Origin: UBA8079 sp049601915 | Lineage (GTDB): Bacteria > Pseudomonadota > Alphaproteobacteria > UBA6615 | DNA: 64,000 nucleotides | Direction of reading: 5' to 3' | Assembly: GCA_049601915.1 (NCBI GenBank) | Contig: JBMYRB010000001.1 | Span: 310,001-374,000 of the forward strand | Notes under the pieces: model-generated | Told to the model about the DNA's origin: nothing | The model's database searches: none | The model's input: the letters and a program-made list of their open reading frames with translations, nothing else | Program-made: the position numbers and the translations under genes | Shown: positions 51,793 through 62,519 of the stretch, piece by piece | Layout: every line of letters starts with the position of its first letter | Position numbering within the stretch: position 1 is the stretch's first letter

Positions 51793-51881
51793 TGCTTACT
51801 CCGCCGTCATGTGTGCGCCACCATTATTGACCGCGCACGATGCGAGGCTAAAGCTTATTGCACCGGCGGCAAAGCGCACGA

Positions 51882-52271
51882 TCACGAACGAATGGCGGTC
51901 GCCTCTATCTCGACACGAGCGTTCGGCATGGCCAGGAATGTGACGCCAACGGTCGAGCGCGCCGGATAGGGTTCCGAGACATAGCTCGAATAAACCCCAT
52001 TCATCGCTATCACGTCATCCAGATCGGTCATGAAGATCGTGACCTTGACGATGTCAGCGCAAGTCAGACCCTCGGCGGCCAGCAGCGCACTGATGTTTCC
52101 CATGATCGACTTGGTCTGGGCAGCTGCATCCATGTCGTCGGGAATGCCACCGGCATCCGGATCGAAGGCCATCTGGCCGCTCAGGATGACCTGGTCGCCG
52201 ACCGCCACGCCGCCCGTCAGTGCCGGGCGCGGCGGGATGCTCACGTCCGGTGATGAAACTGTTTTACGCAT
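51882..52271 (-). CDS. RidA family protein
   Basis: A 129-residue YjgF/YER057c/UK114 protein: GGVAVGDQVILSGQMAFDPD, QTKSIMGNISALLAAEGLTCADIVKVTIFMTDL and the closing YPARSTVGVTFLAMPNARVEIEATAI with the conserved Arg (R in PARSTV) that binds the substrate carboxylate. RidA deaminates reactive 2-aminoacrylate/imine intermediates. Start at 52271 with GGGGAG upstream. Confidence 0.93.
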   Translation of the reverse strand: MRKTVSSPDVSIPPRPALTGGVAVGDQVILSGQMAFDPDAGGIPDDMDAAAQTKSIMGNISALLAAEGLTCADIVKVTIFMTDLDDVIAMNGVYSSYVSEPYPARSTVGVTFLAMPNARVEIEATAIRS

Positions 52272-52373
52272 CGAAATTCTCCCCGTTTGCAGGAACCAGC
52301 GTTTCAACCGGGCTTCCCGCAACCTGCGCCCTCTGCAGGTACGCGACAAACACAACAACGTGACAGCCCAAAG

Positions 52374-52402
52374 AAAAAGCCCGGCGCAAAGCCGGGCTTT
52401 TC
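52374..52402 (-). terminator. Rho-independent terminator after tRNA-Ala
   Basis: AAAGCCCGGC / GCCGGGCTTT with a 5-base loop, followed by TTTTTCTTT on the minus strand. It lies 8 bases after the tRNA 3' end. Confidence 0.85.
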
Positions 52403-52409
52403 TGGAATT

Positions 52410-52485
<76 letters not shown>

Positions 52486-52538
52486 CTAACTCTTGAACTC
52501 TAACTCTGTGGCGTCCGGCCTCTGGGCCGGGCGGCGCG

Positions 52539-52566
52539 AAGATACTGGACCCGACGATCAACGCAA
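52539..52566 (-). promoter_or_regulatory. Sigma-70-type promoter for tRNA-Ala
   Basis: TTGCGT (52566-52561), 16-base spacer, TATCTT (52544-52539) on the minus strand, about 55 bases before the tRNA. A CCGGCC/GGCCGG hairpin lies in the leader between them. Confidence 0.5.
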
Positions 52567-52587
52567 GTGTTTTTCCCCGCGGACCGT

Positions 52588-52938
52588 CTAGTTCTCGTCG
52601 TCGTCGCTCTTGACCACGACGACGGGCTCATCATTCTCATCGTCGTCGAGGTCCGGCGCGAGCGCGGCGTCATCATCGTCGTCGTCATCCTCGACCTCGA
52701 CGTCGCTTACCAACGCCTCGACCTCATCCTCCGCGGTGGCGGCTGGCTTGGCGGCATCGTCATTCGCCGGTGCAGGTGCCCCGGCATCAGACGCGCGATT
52801 GCGCCGCGGGCGGAAGATGGCCTCTGGGTCGAACTCGGCCTCGCAGCTCGGGCATACAATCGGTGATTTCTGCATGTCATAGAAGCGTGCGCCGCATGCC
52901 AAGCATGTCCGCTTTACGCCCCATTCGGGTTTTGCCAC
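52588..52938 (-). CDS. TIGR02300/FYDLN acid domain protein
   Basis: A 116-residue protein. The N-terminal zinc ribbon has CLAC and CPSC (GVKRTCLACGARFYDMQKSP), with FYDM in place of the usual FYDLN. The C-terminal half is an Asp/Glu-rich tail (VEVEDDDDDDD and more), the feature naming the family. Found mainly in alphaproteobacteria next to aroA, as here; function unknown. Start GTG 52938 with GGAGG upstream was chosen because AKPEWG is the conserved start of the family. Confidence 0.9.
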   Translation of the reverse strand: MAKPEWGVKRTCLACGARFYDMQKSPIVCPSCEAEFDPEAIFRPRRNRASDAGAPAPANDDAAKPAATAEDEVEALVSDVEVEDDDDDDDAALAPDLDDDENDEPVVVVKSDDDEN

Positions 52939-53130
52939 TGGTGGTACCCTCCGGTGTGTTTCGGACGCGCCGTGTGCCATGAACGGGACGGCCTGTCAAA
53001 AGCAAATCTGCGGTCCACACTCACTTTGTCGCAACGCGGCGGCGCCAAATATGCCGGAAAGGCCCACCAGCTTCATGGCCCGGCACCGAAACTTGTGCTA
53101 ATCGGTCGCCGCCCGGACAAGATAGAAGCC

Positions 53131-54510
53131 ATGACCGCCAACGCCACAACCCAATCTCCCGCCCCCGCAACCGCGCGCCACAGCACGGCCCTCACAGGCG
53201 AGGTGCGCGTGCCAGGCGACAAGTCGATCTCGCATCGCGCACTGATGCTGGGGGCGCTCGCCGTCGGGACCACCCGCGCGGAAGGGTTGCTCGAGGGCGA
53301 GGACGTGCTGGCCACGGCGGCGGCCCTGCGCCGCATGGGTGTCGGCATCACGCGCAGCACTGACGACAGCGAGAACGGTAGCTGGGAAATCCACGGCGTC
53401 GGTGTGGGTGGCCTGCACGCACCCGACGACGTGTTGGACATGGGCAACTCCGGCACCGCGGCCAGGCTGCTGTGCGGCCTGCTCGCCGGCCATGATTTCA
53501 CGGCCATCCTGACCGGCGACGATTCACTGCGCGCCCGGCCCATGGGCCGGGTCATCGAACCGCTCGCCGAGATGGGCATACAAACGACGTCGCGTGATGG
53601 CGGCCGGATGCCCCTGTCGATCACCGGCACCGCCGACCTGTTGCCTATGGAATATGCGCTGCCGGTGCCGTCGGCCCAGGTGAAATCCGCCATTCTTCTG
53701 GCCGGGCTCCACGCGCCCGGAAAAACGACAGTGATCGAAGCCGCGGCAACCCGCGACCATACCGAGCGCATGCTCGCCCATATGGGTGCGGAGCTCGAGA
53801 TCAGGGAAACGGATGAAGGCCGCCGGATCACGATCACCGGCCTGCCCGAACTGAACGCGGCGGAGATAAAGGTTCCCGCCGACCCGAGTTCGGCCGCCTT
53901 CCCCGCCGTCGCCGCGGCGATCGTGGCGGGCTCCGATGTGTATTTGCCGGCGGTCGGCATGAACCCGGCCCGCATCGGTTTGTTCGACACGTTGATCGAA
54001 ATGGGTACCGATATCTCTCGCGATAATCCCCGCGATGTCGGCGGCGAGCCCGTCGCCGACCTGCGCATCCGTGCCGGATCCCTGAAGGGCGTAATCGTGC
54101 CGGCAGAACGTGCACCGTCCATGATCGACGAGTATCCGGTGCTGGCCGCCGCGGCCGCCTGTGCGTCGGGCACAACGGTGTTTGAAGGGGTCGGCGAGTT
54201 GCGGGTCAAGGAAAGCGACCGACTGGCCGCCGTCGAGGCCGGGCTGGCCGCATGCGGCGTCGCGGTCTGGACGGAAGACGACCGGATGGTCATCCAGGGC
54301 TGCGACGGGCTACCACGAGGAGGTGGCGAGATCGCCGCCAATCTCGACCACCGGATTGCCATGAGCTTCCTGGTCCTCGGCCTCGCGACGGAGAACCCGG
54401 TCACGATTGACGATGTCCGCACCGTCGAGACCAGTTTTCCCGGTTTCATCGAGACCATGGCCGGCCTCGGCGCGGATATTTCGGAAGTCGGCACGGAACA
54501 AAGCGCATGA
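53131..54510 (+). CDS. aroA: 3-phosphoshikimate 1-carboxyvinyltransferase (EPSP synthase)
   Basis: A 459-residue EPSP synthase: VRVPGDKSISHRALMLGALA (PEP-binding Lys and Ser), GLLEGEDVLATAAALRRMGV, LDMGNSGTAARLLCGLLAG, PSAQVKSAILLAGLHAPGKT and GELRVKESDRLAAVEAGL (RxKESDR catalytic motif). It is the sixth shikimate-pathway enzyme, joining PEP to shikimate-3-phosphate. The start at 53131 follows the family; a longer in-frame reading upstream is not conserved. cmk overlaps its stop by ATGA. Confidence 0.97.
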   Translation: MTANATTQSPAPATARHSTALTGEVRVPGDKSISHRALMLGALAVGTTRAEGLLEGEDVLATAAALRRMGVGITRSTDDSENGSWEIHGVGVGGLHAPDDVLDMGNSGTAARLLCGLLAGHDFTAILTGDDSLRARPMGRVIEPLAEMGIQTTSRDGGRMPLSITGTADLLPMEYALPVPSAQVKSAILLAGLHAPGKTTVIEAAATRDHTERMLAHMGAELEIRETDEGRRITITGLPELNAAEIKVPADPSSAAFPAVAAAIVAGSDVYLPAVGMNPARIGLFDTLIEMGTDISRDNPRDVGGEPVADLRIRAGSLKGVIVPAERAPSMIDEYPVLAAAAACASGTTVFEGVGELRVKESDRLAAVEAGLAACGVAVWTEDDRMVIQGCDGLPRGGGEIAANLDHRIAMSFLVLGLATENPVTIDDVRTVETSFPGFIETMAGLGADISEVGTEQSA

Positions 54511-55139
54511 TCATCGCGATCGATGGGCCGGCCGCCGCCGGCAAGGGTACACTGGCTAGGCGGCTCGCGGCGCATTTTGATTTCGCCTTTCTGGATACCG
54601 GCCGTCTTTATCGGTCAGTTGGCTACCTCGTGCTCGCTGATGGCGGCGATCCGTCCAACGAAAAAGATGCCGTGCGTGCCGCCAAGGCGCTCGACCCTGC
54701 GAAACTGGAATCCGTCGACCTGCACACTGAAACGGCGGCCGACGCGGCCTCCCAGGTGGCGGCGATTCCCGACGTGCGCGCGGTGCTGCTCGACTTCCAG
54801 CGCGGCTTCGCGCAAACGCCGCCCGACGGCAAGGCCGGGGCCGTCCTGGATGGGCGCGACATCGGTTCGGTGGTCTGCCCGGATGCGGATGTAAAACTCT
54901 TTGTAACGGCCCGCCCCGAAATCCGGGCGGAACGGCGCCATAAAGAGTTGCAGGAAAAGGGCTTAGAGAGTACATATCCCGCCGTCCTGGCCGAGATAGA
55001 AGCGCGTGACGAGCGCGATCGCACTCGAGAGGTCTCCCCATTGCTGTCGGGAGACGCACGCGAGATCGATACTTCAGATAAAACGCCCGATGCCGTCTTC
55101 GAAGAGACACGGGCCTATATCGAGGATCTATCCAGTTAA
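54507..55139 (+). CDS. cmk: Cytidylate kinase
   Basis: A 210-residue (d)CMP kinase. P-loop GPAAAGKGT (7-15), FLDTGRLYRSVGYLVL, LDGRDIGSVVCPDADVKLFV and the lid region RAERRHKEL are all typical. It phosphorylates CMP/dCMP with ATP. Overlap with aroA and position before rpsA is the conserved aroA-cmk-rpsA order. Confidence 0.97.
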   Translation: MIIAIDGPAAAGKGTLARRLAAHFDFAFLDTGRLYRSVGYLVLADGGDPSNEKDAVRAAKALDPAKLESVDLHTETAADAASQVAAIPDVRAVLLDFQRGFAQTPPDGKAGAVLDGRDIGSVVCPDADVKLFVTARPEIRAERRHKELQEKGLESTYPAVLAEIEARDERDRTREVSPLLSGDAREIDTSDKTPDAVFEETRAYIEDLSS

Positions 55140-55256
55140 TCTCGGCTGGAATTTTTGCGTATCCAGCACCGTTTCCATGTCCGGAATGGCCGGACAGACG
55201 TGTGGATGCGAAAGACCGCCGGAACCAACCGGTTGGCATGACAAGTTTGACCCGAA

Positions 55257-55270
55257 AGGACGTATCGTCC
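55257..55270 (+). promoter_or_regulatory. Hairpin over the rpsA ribosome-binding site
   Basis: GGACG-TAT-CGTCC (55258-55270) forms a 5-bp stem ending one base before the rpsA ATG; the AAGGA that would serve as Shine-Dalgarno is partly inside it. rpsA is autogenously controlled in E. coli through leader hairpins and weak Shine-Dalgarno sequences, so this may be a comparable control site. Confidence 0.4.
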
Positions 55271-55271
55271 C

Positions 55272-57146
<1,875 letters not shown>

Positions 57147-57170
57147 GGCTTCCGCGCCTGACCGGCCGCC

Positions 57171-58082
57171 ATGTCCTACGAAACGGACGCCCTGCTTGAC
57201 CGCCGCCGGCTGAAACGCCGGCTGCGTGTCTGGCAGGCCATCACGTTGCTGGTCTTGGTCGCTGCGGTTCTGGCCTATTTGCAGGCCCAGGGCACGTTGT
57301 TACGCGGCGAACGGATCGTCCGCATCCAGATCGAAGGGGTGATCGTCCGCGATGAAGCCCGCAGCCGGCTCCTGGCCCGGTTAGCCGAGGAAGACGACGT
57401 GCGCGGCGTGATCGTGCATATCGACAGCCCCGGCGGCAGCGTCGTCGGCGGCGAGGATCTGTACAACAGCCTGCGCGCCATCGCGCAAGCCAAGCCGGTC
57501 GCCACCGTGATGGGCACTGTGGCCACGTCTGCCGCCTATATGACGGCCATTGCCACCGACCGGGTGTTCGCCCGCGAGGGCACGATCACCGGCTCCATCG
57601 GGGTTATCCTGCAAACCGCCAATGTGAGCGACCTGCTCGACCGGATCGGCGTCGAGCCCGTCACCATCAAGTCGAGCGAGCTGAAAGGCGTCCCCTCGCC
57701 CGTCGAACCCCTGACACCTGAGGGCCGGGCCGTGACGGAGCAGGTGGTACTCGATCTCTATGATTTTTTTGTCGATCTGGTGACCGACCGCCGACCTATC
57801 GATACCGAGGCCGTCCGCCGTCTGGCCGATGGCCGCGTGTTTTCGGGGCGTCAGGCGGTAGAGAATAATCTGATCGATGCCATCGGCGACGAGGCGGCGG
57901 TAATCGACTGGATGGTTCGCGAGCGCAATGTCCCCGGCGGACTTCCGGTCGAATCCGTGCGGACCAACGCCGACTCGGACAGTTTCCTAGAGAAGATAAC
58001 AGGGCTTGCAGGAAAATCGTTGTTTTCCAATGCATTAACACTTGACGGTCTGGTTTCACTTTGGCAACCTTCGGCGCGCTGA
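57171..58082 (+). CDS. sppA: Signal peptide peptidase SppA (S49 family)
   Basis: A 303-residue membrane-anchored serine protease with one transmembrane segment (about 22-40). The catalytic Ser120 is in VATSAAYM and Lys172 in KSSELKGVPSP; HIDSPGGSVVGGEDLY is the S49 oxyanion region. It degrades signal peptides cut from exported proteins at the inner membrane. It follows rpsA at 24 bases and precedes ihfB. Confidence 0.95.
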   Translation: MSYETDALLDRRRLKRRLRVWQAITLLVLVAAVLAYLQAQGTLLRGERIVRIQIEGVIVRDEARSRLLARLAEEDDVRGVIVHIDSPGGSVVGGEDLYNSLRAIAQAKPVATVMGTVATSAAYMTAIATDRVFAREGTITGSIGVILQTANVSDLLDRIGVEPVTIKSSELKGVPSPVEPLTPEGRAVTEQVVLDLYDFFVDLVTDRRPIDTEAVRRLADGRVFSGRQAVENNLIDAIGDEAAVIDWMVRERNVPGGLPVESVRTNADSDSFLEKITGLAGKSLFSNALTLDGLVSLWQPSAR

Positions 58083-58155
58083 CGTTAACAGAATGGCAGC
58101 TGAGCCTTCGGGGGAAGGCGAATATGCGGGATTGGCGAATCCCCGGGGGAATAGG

Positions 58156-58437
58156 ATGACAAAGTCAGAATTGATACAGCGGCTGGCCGAGCGCAACCCA
58201 CACCTGCTGCAACGCGACGCGGAACGTGTCGTGGCAACAATCCTGGAAGAGATCACCGCTGCCCTGGCGCGCGGAGACCGGGTCGAACTGCGCGGTTTCG
58301 GCGCCTTTTCGGTGAAACAACGCGCGGCACGAACCGGCCGCAACCCACGCACCGGCGCCGCGGTCGATGTCGACGCAAAGGTTGTTCCCTACTTCAAGAC
58401 CGGCAAGGAACTGCGCGAACGCCTCAACGGCGAGTAA
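58156..58437 (+). CDS. ihfB: Integration host factor beta subunit
   Basis: A 93-residue DNABII protein: MTKSELIQRLAERNPHL, VELRGFGAFSVKQRAARTGRNP (arm with the DNA-intercalating Pro in RNPRTG) and VPYFKTGKELRERL. IHF bends DNA at specific sites, and assists sigma-54 promoters, relevant since rpoN is in this window. GGGGGAATAGG precedes the ATG. rpsA-sppA-ihfB-lapA is the usual order. Confidence 0.95.
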   Translation: MTKSELIQRLAERNPHLLQRDAERVVATILEEITAALARGDRVELRGFGAFSVKQRAARTGRNPRTGAAVDVDAKVVPYFKTGKELRERLNGE

Positions 58438-58615
58438 TACGTAGCCTGACGCCATCGGCGGACTTCCAGACGCCAACGTCCACGCACATCATTCATTCGC
58501 ACGACGAATAGGGTAAACTCGGCCCCATTGTCCGGCATGGGTGCTGGTCGCACCCCGCCGACGACAATGTATTGCACCAACTGGCAGAATCCATGACCGA
58601 CTCTGGAGATGCGCC

Positions 58616-58936
58616 GTGAACCGCCTGCGCTTGCTGATTACCGTTCCGGTCGCGATCATTGTGGTCGTCTTCGCGGTCAACAATCGCGGTTACGCCGGTG
58701 TTAGTCTCTGGCCGCTCGATCTGGTCATCACATGGCCTCTGTTCATTTTCGTGTTCATCGGTCTCGGGGTTGGGTTTGCCCTCGGCGCAACATTGATGTG
58801 GATCACCGCCGCACCGACACGAAGACGTGCGCGTGAACGAGTAGGAAAAATCCGCGAACTCGAACGCAAGGTGGATGCCGCCGAACGCGCAACCCCGCCG
58901 GCGCCAGTGGCACAACCACCAGCGCGCACGGACTAG
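58616..58936 (+). CDS. lapA: LapA family membrane protein (DUF1049)
   Basis: A 106-residue protein with two hydrophobic helices (LLITVPVAIIVVVFAVNN and LFIFVFIGLGVGFALGA) and a basic coiled C-terminal region (RRRARERVGKIRELERKVDAAE). LapA partners LapB/YciM in LPS-assembly quality control in E. coli, where it also follows ihfB-like genes. The GTG start at 58616 has GGAGA 7 bases upstream. Confidence 0.82.
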   Translation: MNRLRLLITVPVAIIVVVFAVNNRGYAGVSLWPLDLVITWPLFIFVFIGLGVGFALGATLMWITAAPTRRRARERVGKIRELERKVDAAERATPPAPVAQPPARTD

Positions 58937-58943
58937 TCCCGGA

Positions 58944-59900
58944 TTGCAAACCATCGACCCGGCAACCGTTGACGCGTTAATCGACGCGCCCAGCCTCGTG
59001 GCGGCGTTGCACGCGGCGTTTCGCGATGGCGCCGTCGCACCGGTCCGCCATCATCACAACATACACATGGGCGCACGCGACGACGCAACATTGCTGTTGA
59101 TGCCCGCATGGGACAATAGGCTGCCGCCACGCCATATCGGTGTGAAAACGGTCACGGTTCATCCTGACAACCCGTCACAAGGCACACCTCAACCCTCCGT
59201 CCAGGGCGCCTATCTGTTACTCTATGGACAAACAGGCGCGCCACGCGCGCTGATCGACGGACCTGCTCTGACCGCACGACGCACAGCGGCTGCGTCCGCG
59301 CTCGCCTCGCGGTTTCTGTCGCGACCGAATTCACAGCGGCTTGTCATGATCGGCACCGGCCGGCTTGCACCGGACCTGATCACGGCCCACCGCGCCGAGC
59401 GCCCGATCGCCCATGTCGCCGTGTGGGGACGCGAGCAAAAAAAGGCCGAAAACCTCGCCCGCCGGATGTCCGGTCAGGGGTTCGACATCGTGGCCTGCGA
59501 CGATCTCGAGGGCGCAATTGCCGATGCCGACATTGTCAGCTGCGCAACCACGTCACGCCGGCCGTTCTTCGATGGCGAATGGCTCGCACCAGGCACACAC
59601 GTCGATCTGGTGGGCGGATTTCGCCCGGACATGCGCGAGGCCGACGACACGGTCATCAGCCGCGCACGTGTTTTTGTCGACACCCGCACGGGTGCAATGT
59701 CCGAGGCCGGCGACATCACCCAGCCCCTGGCTGCCGGCCTGATCGCGGCGGATGACATCGTCGCCGAGCTATCCGAACTATGCCGGGATGAGCATATCGG
59801 CCGCTCTTCCATCACCGAGATCACCATGTTCAAATCCGTGGGAACGGCGCTCGAGGATCTCGCGGCCGCAGAACTTTTGATCGACCGGATAGGACCATGA
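58944..59900 (+). CDS. Ornithine cyclodeaminase/mu-crystallin family protein
   Basis: A ~318-residue Rossmann protein: IDAPSLVAALHAAFRDGAVA, GVKTVTVHPDNPSQGTPQ (active-site Lys), GAPRALIDGPALTARRTAAASALA and a Rossmann motif VMIGTGRLAPDLITA. It may be a deaminating cyclase or a ketimine/alanine-type dehydrogenase; family members differ. The start is uncertain: TTG at 58944 fits the family length but has little Shine-Dalgarno; an upstream ATG (58875) would overlap lapA. The stop overlaps the AGE gene by ATGA. Confidence 0.85.
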   Translation: MQTIDPATVDALIDAPSLVAALHAAFRDGAVAPVRHHHNIHMGARDDATLLLMPAWDNRLPPRHIGVKTVTVHPDNPSQGTPQPSVQGAYLLLYGQTGAPRALIDGPALTARRTAAASALASRFLSRPNSQRLVMIGTGRLAPDLITAHRAERPIAHVAVWGREQKKAENLARRMSGQGFDIVACDDLEGAIADADIVSCATTSRRPFFDGEWLAPGTHVDLVGGFRPDMREADDTVISRARVFVDTRTGAMSEAGDITQPLAAGLIAADDIVAELSELCRDEHIGRSSITEITMFKSVGTALEDLAAAELLIDRIGP

Positions 59901-61096
59901 CCATCGACGCGGCCCATATCCACGAATGGCTGACCCGCCAGGCGCTGCCGCTCTGGTCCCATGCCGGGTATGACGATATGGCGGGCGGCTTCGTCGAATG
60001 CCTGACCCTCGACGGCAAACCGCTGTTCGACCGCGACAAGCGCATGCGCGTGCAGGCGCGGCAAATTTATGTCTACAGCCACGCGCACCGGCTGGGCTGG
60101 ACCCCGCCTGCCGGCGGCCCGAGCGCCCTCGATGTCGCACGTGGCGGCTATGAGTTCCTCACCCGGCATTACTGGCGCGTGGGTAGCGGCGGATTTGTTT
60201 TCTCGACCACCCGCGACGGCACCCCGGCCGACACCCGGATCGAGGCCTATGAGCAAGCCTTCGCCCTGTATGCCTTTGCCTGGTACCACCGCGCCAGCGG
60301 CGATCCCGATGCACTGACCTGGGCTGAACGCACGCTTGCCTTTCTCGACGAAAACCTCGCCGACCCTGCACATGGCGGGTATTTCGAAAACCCGGCACAT
60401 GATCTGCCGCGCCGCCAGAACCCCCACATGCATCTGCTGGAAGCATTACTCGCGCTTCACGGCGCCACCGCCGACACCGCCTATCTCGACCGTGCGCGGG
60501 TGATCATCGATCTGTTCCGCACCCGCTTTCTCGACCCCGGCACCGGCACCCTGGGCGAGTTCTTCGCGGCGGACTGGGCGACCGCACCCGGCACGGCCGG
60601 ACAGACCGTCGAACCCGGACACCATTTCGAATGGGTGTGGTTGCTCCGGCGCTACGCCGAGGCCAGCGGCGCAGATATGCGAGTGGAAGCAGACGCGCTT
60701 TACGCGTTCGCCATGGCCCATGGCAGCGATCATGTACCCGGGCCGGCCCAGGGCCTAGCGTTCGATTCGGTGCTGCGCAGCGGAGAAGACGTCCGGCTCG
60801 GCCACGGTACCTCGCTCGACGACAACAAGCGCCTCTGGGTCCAGACCGAGGCCATCAAGGCACAGTTGGCACGCCTAGAGGATGGCCACGACACCAATGC
60901 AGCCGGGCATCTCGAGTTGCTGCTGGATCGGCTGTTCGGACTGTATCTCGCCGTCGGGCGCGGCAACTGGCAGGACCATCTGGACACCAACGGTCGCGGA
61001 TTCGCCGAAACGGTGCCCGCATCGAGTTTCTATCACCTGTTTCTGTGCCTCACCGAGGTGCTCCGGGTACGTGACCAGCGGACGGACCTCTGCTAG
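59897..61096 (+). CDS. N-acylglucosamine 2-epimerase (AGE) family protein
   Basis: A 399-residue (alpha/alpha)6-barrel protein: GGFVECLTLDGKPLFDRDKRM, RQIYVYSHAHRLGW, HGGYFENPAH and PHMHLLEALLALH, and PGHHFEWVWLLRRYA are the His- and Glu-bearing AGE/mannose-isomerase motifs. Members epimerise or isomerise sugars (GlcNAc/ManNAc, glucose/mannose). Overlap with the OCD-like gene suggests a shared pathway. pyrF follows at 13 bases. Confidence 0.9.
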   Translation: MTIDAAHIHEWLTRQALPLWSHAGYDDMAGGFVECLTLDGKPLFDRDKRMRVQARQIYVYSHAHRLGWTPPAGGPSALDVARGGYEFLTRHYWRVGSGGFVFSTTRDGTPADTRIEAYEQAFALYAFAWYHRASGDPDALTWAERTLAFLDENLADPAHGGYFENPAHDLPRRQNPHMHLLEALLALHGATADTAYLDRARVIIDLFRTRFLDPGTGTLGEFFAADWATAPGTAGQTVEPGHHFEWVWLLRRYAEASGADMRVEADALYAFAMAHGSDHVPGPAQGLAFDSVLRSGEDVRLGHGTSLDDNKRLWVQTEAIKAQLARLEDGHDTNAAGHLELLLDRLFGLYLAVGRGNWQDHLDTNGRGFAETVPASSFYHLFLCLTEVLRVRDQRTDLC

Positions 61097-61109
61097 AAGC
61101 TGCGCTGTC

Positions 61110-61829
61110 ATGACGAACCAGCCGCAATTGCCCGCGAACCCCGTATTCGCGGCCCTCGATACCACCGATCTCGACCAGGCACGCGCCTGGGCCGATGTGC
61201 TGCGCGGCCATGTGGGCGGTGTGAAGACCGGGCTCGAATTCTTCTCGGCGAACGGTGCAGACGGGGTCCGCGCCATCGTCGATCTCGGCCTGCCGGTTTT
61301 CCTCGATCTCAAGTTCCACGACATCCCCAACACGGTGGCCGGCGCTGTCCGCGCGGTCGCCGATCTCGGCACCGCGATCGTCAACGTCCACGCCGCGGGT
61401 GGCCCGGCGATGCTGGCCGCGGCACGCGAGTCGGCCGAGCAATCCAGCGGGTCACAACGGCCTCTCGTCATCGCCGTGACGGTGCTGACCAGCCTCGATG
61501 ATGCGGACCTGACAGCGGTCGGCCAATCCACCCCGGCACGCGACCAGGTCGTTCGCCTGGCGCAGCTCGTCCAGTCCGAGGGGCTCGACGGGGTGGTGTG
61601 TTCGCCGGCCGAGATCAGCGCCATCCGCGCGGCCTGCGGCCCCGACTTCAAGCTGATCGTGCCGGGCATCCGCCCCGAATGGGCGGCGACCGGCGACCAG
61701 AAACGCATCACGACCCCCGCCCAGGCCCGCGACGACGGCGCCGACGTGCTGGTCATCGGCCGACCCATCACCGGCGCCGACGATCCCGCCGCCGCCGCCG
61801 CGCGAATTTCGGACGAGCTGGCCGGATGA
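61110..61829 (+). CDS. pyrF: Orotidine 5'-phosphate decarboxylase
   Basis: A 239-residue TIM-barrel decarboxylase with the catalytic network LDLKFHDIPNT (Asp66, Lys68, Asp71) and IVPGIRPEW near the C-terminus. It makes UMP from OMP in pyrimidine synthesis. Start at 61110. The stop overlaps trpF by ATGA, a pyrF-trpF arrangement found in many alphaproteobacteria. Confidence 0.97.
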   Translation: MTNQPQLPANPVFAALDTTDLDQARAWADVLRGHVGGVKTGLEFFSANGADGVRAIVDLGLPVFLDLKFHDIPNTVAGAVRAVADLGTAIVNVHAAGGPAMLAAARESAEQSSGSQRPLVIAVTVLTSLDDADLTAVGQSTPARDQVVRLAQLVQSEGLDGVVCSPAEISAIRAACGPDFKLIVPGIRPEWAATGDQKRITTPAQARDDGADVLVIGRPITGADDPAAAAARISDELAG

Positions 61830-62473
61830 ACGTGACCGCCAAGATTTGCGGCATTAACGATGAAACCGCGATGCGCACGGCCATCGAGGCGGGCGCGCGC
61901 TATGTCGGCCTCGTCTTCTATCCGCCGAGCCCCCGCGCGCTCGACCCCGACGCCGCCGCAACGCTGGCCGCGCTCGTACCGGCAGGCGTGACCAGGGTCG
62001 GGCTGTTCGTCGACCCCGACGACGCCCTGCTCGATACGGTGCTGGCGAAGGTGCCGGTCGACCTGATCCAGTTACATGGCGCGGAGAGCCCCGATCGCTG
62101 CCTCGACATCCGTGAGCGCGCGGGGCTGCCGGTTATGAAAGTGATCAAGGTCGCAAACGCCGACGACATCGAGGCGACCCACGCCTATGCCGGCGCGGTC
62201 GACTGGCTGATGTTCGACGCCAAGGCGCCGAAGGAAATGACCGACGCCCTGCCCGGCGGCAACGCGCTGGCCTTCGACTGGAACCTATTGTCGGCCCATG
62301 AATGGCCGGTCCCCTGGATGCTCGCGGGTGGGCTCAACGCAGATAACGTGACCGAGGCCGTTCTCGCGTCGGGGGCCACCATCGTCGATGTATCATCGGG
62401 GGTGGAGGCCGCGCCGGGTCGCAAGGATCCGAACCGGATCAGGACATTCCTGGAGGAGGTGGAAAGCCTGTGA
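61826..62473 (+). CDS. trpF: Phosphoribosylanthranilate isomerase
   Basis: A 215-residue TIM barrel: VTAKICGINDETAMRTAIEAGA (catalytic Cys-Gly), YVGLVFYPPSPRAL, VDLIQLHGAESPDRC, LAGGLNADNVTEAV and VDVSSGVEAAPGRKDPNRI. It converts PRA to CdRP in tryptophan synthesis. Overlaps pyrF by four bases; trpB starts 46 bases downstream. Confidence 0.96.
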   Translation: MNVTAKICGINDETAMRTAIEAGARYVGLVFYPPSPRALDPDAAATLAALVPAGVTRVGLFVDPDDALLDTVLAKVPVDLIQLHGAESPDRCLDIRERAGLPVMKVIKVANADDIEATHAYAGAVDWLMFDAKAPKEMTDALPGGNALAFDWNLLSAHEWPVPWMLAGGLNADNVTEAVLASGATIVDVSSGVEAAPGRKDPNRIRTFLEEVESL

Positions 62474-62519
62474 CGGGCTTCCTATTGAGCAGACCAACAA
62501 CAATGTATAAGCAGCGACG

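Noticed and set aside
52588..52760. Asp/Glu-rich coding repeat as a tandem DNA repeat
   Set aside because: It is the acidic tail of the FYDLN protein; GAC/GAT codon runs rather than an exact DNA repeat.
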